Assembly: GCA_035532295.1 (NCBI GenBank)
Contig: DATKRH010000140.1
Location: 1 to 21,225 of the forward strand
Source: DASUBV01 sp035532295
Lineage (GTDB): Bacteria > Actinomycetota > Actinomycetes > Streptosporangiales > Streptosporangiaceae
DNA: 21,225 nt
Direction of reading: 5' to 3'
Each line of letters opens with the position of its first letter. Position 1 is the stretch's first letter. Positions 1 through 6,079 of this stretch are shown in pieces. The notes under the pieces were generated by a model. It did no database searches and was not told the origin of the DNA. It worked only from the letters and a program-made list of their open reading frames with translations. A program made the position numbers and the translations under genes.

Positions 1-1262
1 GGGATTGACGCGACCAGGGGTATCAGTGCGGGGATGAGCTGGCCCTCAGCGCCGATGAAGGGGACCGGGCGGCGGCGGAAGGGGTCGCGTAGCTGCGCGG
101 TCGGCCTGCCGCGCAGGCATCGCCGTACTTCACCCGCGATGGCTTCGGCTAGCTGGACCGGTACGGCGTTGCCGACCTGGTCGTACTGGCTGGAGCGATC
201 GCCGTAGAAGACGAACCTGTCGGGGAATCCCTGGAGGCGGGCCGCCTCACGGATGGAGATAGTGCGGTTCTGCTCCGGGTGGGTGTACTCGCCGGACTTG
301 GGGTCGCGAAACCTAGTGATGACGGAGCGGGGAACGCCGTCCCATGTCATGCGCCGGTAGCGGCGAGTGTGGTCTTTGCGCAGCGCGCGCTGCATGCTGC
401 CGGGGAGCATGTCCCGGGGCAGGTCCCGCCAGTCCTGGCCTGGCGCGAGTCTGGCCATGCGCGCGAGGTTTGCCGGTGATAGCCGGGCTGCGTAGTGGTT
501 GAAGAGTTCGCGGTCCAGGTTCAGGCGCATGGCTCGCTGGTAGCCGGACGCGGGTGGCCCGGTGTAATCGGAGAGCTCCTCCCCAGCCGTGATGGGCGGC
601 AGGTCGCCGATGGCTTCCCTGGTGGTGACGAATCCGGCTGTCTGCCGGGCGGTTATGGTGACGTTGGGCAGCAGGTCGCCGATGCCGGCAGTGCCCGCGG
701 TGGGCTGCGGGAATCCGTAGCCGGCGGGTATTCCGAGGTCTTTGCGCCACGCGATGATCACCAAGCGCCAGCGCATCTGCGGGGCGCCATATTGCGCTGC
801 CAGCAGCTCCGCGCACGCGGCGTTGTAGCCGAGATTGTCCAGGCCTTCCAGGATGGCGCGGAGGTAAGCGCCGTGGGCGAGGTTGACGAGGCCGGGCACG
901 TTCTCGATGACGATGCATCTGGGGTGGGTCTCACCAGCGATCCGCAGGACTTCGCGGAAGAGGTTGTTCCGCTCGTCCCAGATGACGCGTGAGCCGATGA
1001 TGGAAAAGCCCTGGCAGGGCGGGCCGGCAAAGAGCAGGTCCAGGTCGCCTGCAGCGAGGCCGGCGGCGGTCAGTATCTTCTCGGCGTCAACTTCGCGGAG
1101 GTCGGCGACGAGGAAGTCGCCCGGGAGATTGGCAGTGTGGGTCAGGCCGCACGCGGCGCTGAGGTCTGCTGCTAGCCGCAGGTCATACCCAGCGCCTGTT
1201 ACCCCGAGCGATGCGCCGCCTGCGCCGCTGAACAGGTCAACCGCTGTCGGAAGGCTGCTCAT
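1..1262 (-). CDS. DNA (cytosine-5-)-methyltransferase, C-terminus cut by window edge
   Basis: Transfers a methyl group from S-adenosylmethionine to cytosine C5 in a DNA target site. Reading left from an ATG at 1262, the frame stays open to the left edge (about 420 codons). Motif I (DLFSGAGG, residues 9-16) binds AdoMet. Motif IV (GPPCQGFS, to residue 87) carries the catalytic Cys. Motif VI (ENV) lies near residue 119, motif VIII (QMRWR) about 30 residues later, and motif X (GNAVP) near residue 364. The usual family length is 350-450 residues, so only a few C-terminal residues and the stop should be missing. No endonuclease or Vsr gene is visible on the upstream side; a partner could lie beyond the left edge. 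It could be an orphan epigenetic or phage-defence methylase or half of a restriction-modification system. The family is certain, the recognition sequence unknown. Confidence 0.95.
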   Translation of the reverse strand, partial: MSSLPTAVDLFSGAGGASLGVTGAGYDLRLAADLSAACGLTHTANLPGDFLVADLREVDAEKILTAAGLAAGDLDLLFAGPPCQGFSIIGSRVIWDERNNLFREVLRIAGETHPRCIVIENVPGLVNLAHGAYLRAILEGLDNLGYNAACAELLAAQYGAPQMRWRLVIIAWRKDLGIPAGYGFPQPTAGTAGIGDLLPNVTITARQTAGFVTTREAIGDLPPITAGEELSDYTGPPASGYQRAMRLNLDRELFNHYAARLSPANLARMARLAPGQDWRDLPRDMLPGSMQRALRKDHTRRYRRMTWDGVPRSVITRFRDPKSGEYTHPEQNRTISIREAARLQGFPDRFVFYGDRSSQYDQVGNAVPVQLAEAIAGEVRRCLRGRPTAQLRDPFRRRPVPFIGAEGQLIPALIPLVASI

Positions 1263-1589
1263 TGAGCAACGGTCCCACGGCCGGCCGACAGAGTCACGGA
1301 CATGACCATCTGCGCCGGTTTGTGTTGCGCATCAGCATGGCGATGGTCCCATCGGCAGCGCACTCACGCGTGGCGGGCGTGCGAGACTCTGCCGCGTGGC
1401 GAAGCTATTCACGGTGACGTTTGAGGTCGGCGGCGCTGCGCCGGTGGGGACGCTTGCGGCCATATTCGCTGATCTTGGGATGGTGGCGCAGATTGGTCTT
1501 GATCTGGCGGGCCGGGGCGGCGCGGGTTGAAGCTGATGAGGATATTTCTCATGTGCCCAGGGCGGCCGACCCTGCGCTCAGGACCCTGA
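1263..1589. other. Sparse intergenic stretch
   Basis: This 327-bp stretch lies between the methyltransferase start and the 3' end of the TetR gene. Its composition is less GC-biased than the flanks. It holds one weak small ORF (1396-1530) and, at 1536-1552, an imperfect palindrome ATGAG-N7-CTCAT. I see no convincing conserved gene, promoter or mobile element end in it. Confidence 0.5.
1396..1530 (+). CDS. Possible 44-aa small protein, unrecognised
   Basis: A GTG-started frame of 44 codons ends in TGA at 1528-1530. The peptide begins VAKLFTVTFEVGG and ends DLAGRGGAG. It is mildly hydrophobic and has no signal peptide or known motif. Third-position GC is about 73 percent, lower than most genes here. 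There is no Shine-Dalgarno sequence. The hexamer GACTCT at 1385-1390, five bases before the GTG, could be a leaderless-type -10 box. I do not recognise a family. It may be a chance ORF or part of a decayed gene. Confidence 0.25.
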   Translation: MAKLFTVTFEVGGAAPVGTLAAIFADLGMVAQIGLDLAGRGGAG

Positions 1590-2375
1590 CTACCGGCGCT
1601 GGCGGCCCGCCAGGACGCCCTGCAGGAAGATGTCCGCGAACGTCTGCCCGACCTCGGCGCCGGTGAGCCGCCCGCCCGGCACGAACCAGCGGTGGGTCCA
1701 GTTGACCGCGCCGAGGATCGCGAACATGACCAGCCGCGCGTCGAGGTCCGGCCGGAACTCGCCCGAGATGACGCCGTCGCGGGTTATTTGCTCGATCGCA
1801 GCCTCGTACCGCAGCCCCAGCGCCTTCAGTTCCTCGCCGGCGGTCGTGCCGTCGCCCGGTACCCGGTTCATGTCCTCCTGGATGTAGAGGTGAATGAACG
1901 GGTAGTGCCGCTCGTAGGCCTCTAGCTGCGACTCCACCAGCCGCTGCAGCCGGACGGTGGCGGACTCGCCCGAGCTCGCGATGTCCTCGCTGGCCAGGAC
2001 GATCTCCTCCACGCCCTGCCGGACCAGCGCGAGGAAGATCTCCTGCTTGCTGCCGTAGTAGTAGTACACCGACGCGCGATCGGCGCCCATCCGCTCGGCG
2101 ATGTCGCTGATGCTGGTCGCGTCCAGGCCCTGGTCCTTGAACACCTCGGCGGCGGCGGCCAGTAGCCGCTGCCGCCGCTCGATGTAACCCACGCTGGGGT
2201 CGCGCCGGGCATGCGTGCGGCGACGGCCGATCGAGCTCGCACCGTCTCGCGTAGCACCGTCTCGCGTAGCACCGTCTCCCGTAGTGGCGGCAGGCACAGT
2301 GGTCGCGGGCGATCGACTGGCCAAGGCATATCCTCTCCGCGCCGGGGCCCGGCCCGGCCCACGTCGCACCGACAT
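1590..2375 (-). CDS. TetR/AcrR-family transcriptional regulator of the CoA-catabolic cluster
   Basis: A one-component repressor with an N-terminal TetR helix-turn-helix (RQRLLAAAAEVFKDQG, then SISDIAERMGADRASVYYYY) and a C-terminal helical ligand-binding domain ending in a family-typical segment (LVMFAILGAVNWTHRWF). The reading frame extends upstream to 2606, but that would overlap the divergent thiolase-like gene. The ATG at 2375 is preferred, giving 261 residues. An even later start is possible, because the first ~60 residues are a low-complexity extension containing three 15-bp tandem repeats at 2241-2285. The gene diverges from the thiolase/DUF35 operon, and a TCAAC-N6-GTTGA palindrome lies between them, so autoregulation and control of the operon are likely. 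CoA thioesters are common ligands of TetR proteins in such positions; the ligand here is inferred only as a class. Confidence 0.9.
   Translation of the reverse strand: MSVRRGPGRAPARRGYALASRSPATTVPAATTGDGATRDGATRDGASSIGRRRTHARRDPSVGYIERRQRLLAAAAEVFKDQGLDATSISDIAERMGADRASVYYYYGSKQEIFLALVRQGVEEIVLASEDIASSGESATVRLQRLVESQLEAYERHYPFIHLYIQEDMNRVPGDGTTAGEELKALGLRYEAAIEQITRDGVISGEFRPDLDARLVMFAILGAVNWTHRWFVPGGRLTGAEVGQTFADIFLQGVLAGRQRR
2241..2285. repeat. 15-bp tandem repeat, 3 copies, in the TetR N-terminal extension
   Basis: The unit ACCGTCTCGCGTAGC occurs perfectly at 2241-2255 and 2256-2270 and with changes at 2271-2285. The period is five codons, so copy-number change keeps the TetR frame. On the coding strand it gives repeated Gly-Ala-Thr-Arg-Asp residues before the helix-turn-helix. 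Confidence 0.9.
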
Positions 2376-2398
2376 TACCTGAACTCGTCCCGCGAGTT

Positions 2399-2418
2399 TT
2401 TCAACACAACCGTTGACA
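2399..2418. promoter_or_regulatory. Candidate TetR operator between divergent promoters
   Basis: The palindrome TCAAC-ACAACC-GTTGA spans 2401-2416. Its right half runs into TTGACA (2413-2418), a consensus -35 for the rightward operon. Its left half gives TTGAAA on the other strand (2399-2404), a -35 candidate for the TetR gene. A weak -10 (TACCAA, 2436-2441) follows 17 bp after TTGACA. A near-identical copy lies upstream of the flavin monooxygenase gene at 7898-7915. Assignment to the adjacent TetR protein is inferred. Confidence 0.65.
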
Positions 2419-2450
2419 GAACACTGGCGAGCCAGTACCAAGGAGGGGTG

Positions 2451-3485
2451 ATGCGGCCGGTGTACCTGCATGGCTCCGCGGTGAGCACCACCTGGCGCGA
2501 CGCCTCGCGAAGCCTGACCGATCTCATCTTCGACTGCGTGAGCGCGGCTCTGCGCGAGGCAGGCCTGCGCGCCGCCGACCTCGGCGCCATCGTGCTGGCC
2601 GCCCATGACCTCGTTGATGGCCGCGGCCTCACCAGCATGGTCACCGCCCCCGCCGCCGCCGCGTATCTCAGGGACGAGACTCGCCTAGGCGACGACGGGG
2701 CACTCGCCTTCGTGCTCGGCGACGCCCGGGTCCGGTCCGGATCGGTCGACACCTGCCTGGTAGCGGCCTGGGGCCGGGCCAGCGAGGGTCCCGTCGACGA
2801 GATCTCCCACGCGCTGTTCGACCCGTTCACCGCCCGCCCGCTCGCGCTCACCGAGATCGCCGTCAGCGGGCTGCGGGCCGCCCGCTGCCTCGGCGACTAC
2901 CCCGGCTACGACCGCTGCCGCGGCGCTGCCGCGGCCCGCCGCGGCGCGCGGCCGGCCGACCCGGCGCGCACGCCTGCCGCGGCGTGGCCGCTGCGCGCTG
3001 CCGAACTGCCGGTCTGGGCCGACGTGGTGGCCGCCACGGTGCTGAGCAGCTCCCCCGGACCGGTCCGGGTGGCCGGCGTCGGCATGTCCACCGAGCCCTA
3101 CGACCTCGGCGACCGGGATCTGACCGGGCTGCCGGCACTGCGGGCCGCCAGCGCCCAGGCGCTCGCGGCGGGCGGCGCCCATGCCGCCGGGGTCGACATC
3201 CTGGAGCTCGACGGGCTGACGCTCTTCGACGAGGCGCTCGCGGCCGAGGCCGTCGGAGCGGTCGCCCGCGGCGAGGGCATGGCCCTGCTGGCGAGCGGCG
3301 ACCGGGTGAACCCGAGCGGCGGGTACGCGGCCGGGTACTGCGCTCCGGCGATGGGCCTGGTGCGGATAGCCGGGGCGGCAGCGCGGCTGTGCGAGGCCGC
3401 GACGGCGCGGACGACGGCGCTCGCGACCGGGTCGTCCGTCGTCGCCGCGCAGGTGCAGGCCGCCGTGCTACTGGAGGGGGCGTGA
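2451..3485 (+). CDS. Thiolase-fold (lipid-transfer/DitF-like) protein without catalytic Cys, subunit 1
   Basis: A 344-residue thiolase-superfamily protein. The ATG at 2451 follows a strong AAGGAGG; the frame is open further upstream but that part would cover the operator. The thiolase signatures are degenerate. Where thiolases have the nucleophilic Cys (around residues 79-86) this protein has RLGDDGAL. At the C-terminal NPSGG motif (287-291) the usual GHP is replaced by GYCAP. It therefore should not run Claisen thiolase chemistry. The next gene starts one base after its stop and encodes a DUF35 protein, followed by another thiolase-like gene. That order suggests a hetero-oligomeric complex, as known for thiolase-like/DUF35 aldolases and for archaeal thiolase/HMG-CoA synthase/DUF35 assemblies. 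The role as partner or structural subunit is inference. Confidence 0.85.
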   Translation: MRPVYLHGSAVSTTWRDASRSLTDLIFDCVSAALREAGLRAADLGAIVLAAHDLVDGRGLTSMVTAPAAAAYLRDETRLGDDGALAFVLGDARVRSGSVDTCLVAAWGRASEGPVDEISHALFDPFTARPLALTEIAVSGLRAARCLGDYPGYDRCRGAAAARRGARPADPARTPAAAWPLRAAELPVWADVVAATVLSSSPGPVRVAGVGMSTEPYDLGDRDLTGLPALRAASAQALAAGGAHAAGVDILELDGLTLFDEALAAEAVGAVARGEGMALLASGDRVNPSGGYAAGYCAPAMGLVRIAGAAARLCEAATARTTALATGSSVVAAQVQAAVLLEGA

Positions 3486-3486
3486 C

Positions 3487-4029
3487 ATGGAGGAATCCGC
3501 CGGCGAGAACGCGCCGCCGCTGATCATCGAACCACGGGCCACCGAACCACGGGCCACCGAACCACGGGCCACCGAACCGCTGACCATTGACGGGCACTGG
3601 GCCTTCGACTACACCTACTTTGCCGGGGCGGCGGCGAGCCGGTTCTTCGCCGAGCTGGCCGCCCGGCGCATCATGGGCAGCCGCTGTCCGCAGTGCGAGC
3701 GGGTGCTGGTGCCGGCCCGCGGCTTCTGCGACGCGTGCTTCGTCGAGACCACCGACTGGGTGCAGGTCAGCCCGCACGGCACGCTCGAGACATTCACGAT
3801 CTTGACCACGTCGTTTCCGGGCCTGCCGGAGCCGCCGCTGGTCGTCGGGTACGTCGCGCTCGAGGGCGCCTCCACCGCGGTCCTCAACTTCGTGGACGGC
3901 ATCGACCTCACCGATCCGGACGCGGCCGGCGCCGTGCTGCTGCGCCGCCCGCGGGTGACCGCCCGGTTCACTGGCGCGTGCGAGGGCCGGATTACCGACT
4001 TCGTCTTCACCCTGGACGACCCGGCGTGA
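3487..4029 (+). CDS. DUF35 zinc-ribbon/OB-fold acyl-CoA-binding protein
   Basis: A 180-residue protein of the DUF35 (ChsH2 C-terminal/YbdC-like OB-fold) type. The rubredoxin-like zinc ribbon is visible as C67-x2-C70 and C81-x2-C84. The OB-fold follows with the characteristic GTLETFTILTTSFPGLPEPP stretch and VVGYVALEG. Members dock on thiolase-fold partners and help bind the CoA ester. In steroid side-chain degradation a DUF35 domain with Ltp2 forms a retro-aldolase. The gene lies one base after the first thiolase-like gene and overlaps the second by four bases, so equal expression as one complex is expected. The N-terminus is odd: residues ~15-30 are EPRAT repeats made by a 15-bp tandem repeat, an extension not required by the family. 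Confidence 0.92.
   Translation: MEESAGENAPPLIIEPRATEPRATEPRATEPLTIDGHWAFDYTYFAGAAASRFFAELAARRIMGSRCPQCERVLVPARGFCDACFVETTDWVQVSPHGTLETFTILTTSFPGLPEPPLVVGYVALEGASTAVLNFVDGIDLTDPDAAGAVLLRRPRVTARFTGACEGRITDFVFTLDDPA
3529..3578. repeat. 15-bp tandem repeat, 3.3 copies, in the DUF35 N-terminus
   Basis: The unit GAACCACGGGCCACC is perfect at 3529-3543, 3544-3558 and 3559-3573, followed by a partial GAACC. It encodes Glu-Pro-Arg-Ala-Thr repeats ahead of the conserved DUF35 region and keeps the frame with any copy number. Confidence 0.92.
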
Positions 4030-5204
4030 CCGGCCCGGAGCAGCTGGCTATCATCGGCGTCGGCCAGACCCCGTACCGCCGCCGGCATGAGCACTCGACG
4101 CCGGAGCTGGTCTATGCCGCCGCACGCGAAGCGCTCGATCATAGCGGCCTGAGCATCGGCGACATCGACCTGGTCATCGGCGGGTTCGCCCCGGACGCGC
4201 TGGCCGGGGAGAACTGCCCGGACAAGCGGTTCCTGCCGGCCGCCGGCGCGGTCGGCAAGTGGAGCATGCGGGTCAACACCGGAGGGACGACGGGGATCGC
4301 CGCCGCGTACGCGGCGATGGACCTGCTGGAGGCGGGGCACGGCGACGCCGCCATGGTCCTGGGCGTCGAGCGGATGGCGCAGGCGCGCAGCGTGCCGGCG
4401 GTGTTCAACTCCATCTTCGATCCGATCTACGAGCGTGACACCGGCCTGTCGACGGTATCGATGGGCGCGCTGCGGGCCAGCCGCATGATGCAGCGGTGGG
4501 GCTACACCGCGCAGCTGTGGGCGCGGGTCGCGGAACGCAATTTCGAGCACGCCGCCCGGAACCCCCTCGCGCAGATCCGCACCGCGTACACCGCTGACGA
4601 CGTGCTCAGCTCGCGAATGCTGGCCTGGCCCATCCGGCAGCTCGACGCGTGCCCCATTTCCGAGGGCGTGTGCGCCGTCATCATCGCCCGCATGTCCGCG
4701 GCCGGGGCCAGGGGCCGGCCCGCCGCGGTCGTGCGGAGCCGGGCGACCGTGACCGACACCTACAACATGGGTGATCGCATCGGCCGGCCCGAGGGCGACC
4801 TCGTCGAGCTGCTGACGCTGCAGCTGGCCGCGCAGCGCGCGCTCGGCGAGGCGGGCCTGGCCTCGGCGGCCGCCGCGGACGTCGTGGAGATCCACGCGCC
4901 GTTCGACCACGCCGAGACCATGGCGTACGCGCCGCTGCGGTTCTGCACCGCCGGGGAGGGTCCCGAGCTGGTCGCCGCCGGCTTCGGCCACCGCGATGGC
5001 GGCGGCCCCGTGATCAACCCCTCCGGCGGCCCGCAGGCCGCCAACCCCGTCGGCGCGACCGCGCTGATCCGCCTCGCGGAATGCGCGCTGCAGGTCATGG
5101 GTGACGCCGGCGACCGGCAGGTGCCCGGGGCGCAAACGGCCGTCGCAACCGGCCAGGGGGGATCGACTCAGTTCTCGACGTGCACGGTAGTGTCCCGGAA
5201 CTGA
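4026..5204 (+). CDS. Thiolase-like lipid-transfer/Ltp2-type protein, likely CoA-ester aldolase subunit
   Basis: A 392-residue thiolase-fold protein of the SCP2/lipid-transfer group. The GTG at 4026 overlaps the DUF35 stop (GTGA), indicating translational coupling; the frame is open further upstream only as a shadow of that gene. The N-terminal strand LAIIGVGQTPYRR is typical. At the nucleophile position the sequence is VNTGGTTG (83-90), with no Cys. The C-terminal motif is NPSGGPQAANPVGAT (from residue 331), the pattern of Ltp/DitF-like proteins rather than the GHP of true thiolases. EIHAPFDHAETMAYAPLRF near residue 290 keeps His and Tyr residues that could serve acid-base chemistry. With the DUF35 partner, retro-aldol cleavage of a beta-hydroxyacyl-CoA is the best guess. 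It would usually be auto-annotated as acetyl-CoA acetyltransferase, which the missing Cys argues against. Confidence 0.9.
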   Translation: MTGPEQLAIIGVGQTPYRRRHEHSTPELVYAAAREALDHSGLSIGDIDLVIGGFAPDALAGENCPDKRFLPAAGAVGKWSMRVNTGGTTGIAAAYAAMDLLEAGHGDAAMVLGVERMAQARSVPAVFNSIFDPIYERDTGLSTVSMGALRASRMMQRWGYTAQLWARVAERNFEHAARNPLAQIRTAYTADDVLSSRMLAWPIRQLDACPISEGVCAVIIARMSAAGARGRPAAVVRSRATVTDTYNMGDRIGRPEGDLVELLTLQLAAQRALGEAGLASAAAADVVEIHAPFDHAETMAYAPLRFCTAGEGPELVAAGFGHRDGGGPVINPSGGPQAANPVGATALIRLAECALQVMGDAGDRQVPGAQTAVATGQGGSTQFSTCTVVSRN

Positions 5205-5277
5205 CGACGGACTTGTAACGAACCATGGGCGCGACCCCGATCACGGGCGCGCCGCCGGGCTCAGGGAGACGATCGGC

Positions 5278-6051
5278 ATGCCGGATGACCTGGTCGCGCT
5301 CGAACTGCGGGGCGGCGTCGCGGTGGTGACGCTGAACGACCCGGCCCGCCGTAACATCCTCACGGCCCCGCTCGTGCAGGCGATCGACGCGGCGATGGAT
5401 CGCGCCGAGCGCGACGAGGCCACCCGTTGCATCGTGCTGACCGGCGCCGGCAGCGCGTTCTGCGCGGGCGCCGAGCTGGCGACGCTGCGCGGCGCGGCCG
5501 ACGGGGCCTTCGACGACATCGAGGTCGTCTACCAGGGATTCCTGCGGGTGCGTGACTCGCCACTGCCCACTATCGCGGCGGTCAACGGCCCCGCCGTGGG
5601 GGCGGGGTTCAATCTCGCGCTCGCCTGCGACGTGCGCCTCGCCGCCGCCAGCGCGCGATTCGACACGCGCTTCGCCGCCCTGCGGCTGCACCCCGGCGGC
5701 GGCCACGCCTGGATGCTGGCCCGCGCGGTCGGTCAGCAGCGCGCCACGCTCGCCTGCCTGTTCGGCGAGGTCTGGGACGCCCGCGCGGCGCTCGACGCCG
5801 GGCTGGTGGCGGCGGTGATCGATGGTCAGGCCGAACTGGTCGACGCCGCCGTCGCGCTCGGTCAGCGTCTCGCGCACCAGGAGAAGGTGTACGTGCAGCG
5901 GCTGGTCGCGACGTTGCGTGCCGCGCTGTCCACCACGGCACATGCCAACGCACTGGCGCAGGAGACCGACGCGCAGCGGTGGTCGGCGACCCGACCGGCG
6001 TTCCGCGACGGCGTGCAGGCCATCGAGGATCGGATCGCCCGCGGCCGCTGA
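5278..6051 (+). CDS. Crotonase-fold (enoyl-CoA hydratase/isomerase family) protein, atypical active site
   Basis: A 257-residue crotonase-superfamily protein, the usual length. The ATG at 5278 has AGGGAG at 5263-5268. The oxyanion-hole segments are present: GAGSAFCAGAEL, and NGPAVGAGFNLALACDVRLAA. However, the residues aligned with the two catalytic glutamates of rat mitochondrial hydratase (Glu144 and Glu164) are Asn112 and Phe132 (in ARFDTRF). Ordinary hydratase chemistry is therefore doubtful. The protein could be an isomerase, hydrolase, retro-Claisen enzyme or decarboxylase of the same fold, all of which use the oxyanion hole. It sits 73 bp after the Ltp-like gene on the same strand with no terminator seen between, so it probably belongs to the same operon and acts on the same CoA ester. 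Confidence 0.9.
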   Translation: MPDDLVALELRGGVAVVTLNDPARRNILTAPLVQAIDAAMDRAERDEATRCIVLTGAGSAFCAGAELATLRGAADGAFDDIEVVYQGFLRVRDSPLPTIAAVNGPAVGAGFNLALACDVRLAAASARFDTRFAALRLHPGGGHAWMLARAVGQQRATLACLFGEVWDARAALDAGLVAAVIDGQAELVDAAVALGQRLAHQEKVYVQRLVATLRAALSTTAHANALAQETDAQRWSATRPAFRDGVQAIEDRIARGR

Positions 6052-6079
6052 GCCGGCCGGCCGCCGCTAAGCCGGCCGG
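6044..6079. repeat. 17-bp direct repeat between convergent genes, possible terminator
   Basis: GCCGCTGAGCCGGCCGG at 6044-6060 recurs with one change at 6063-6079. The first copy contains the crotonase stop TGA and the second the complement of the monooxygenase stop TAG. Each carries a self-complementary CCGGCCGG, so the transcript can pair the two copies as an 8-bp stem in either direction. A bidirectional terminator is plausible; no U-tract is present. Confidence 0.5.

Noticed and set aside
1536..1552. ATGAG-N7-CTCAT palindrome as an operator
   Set aside because: Short and imperfect, near gene 3' ends, with no second copy noticed elsewhere in the window.
2376..2606. Upstream extension of the TetR frame beyond the chosen ATG
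   Set aside because: It would cross the palindromic operator and overlap the divergent thiolase-like coding region, and lacks TetR-family similarity.
3529..3578. CRISPR-like direct repeats
   Set aside because: The 15-bp units are contiguous with no spacers and are in frame in a coding gene; they are a minisatellite.
3615..5135. 506-codon open frame opposite the DUF35/Ltp-like genes
   Set aside because: Spans two well-supported genes on the other strand and has no recognisable motif.
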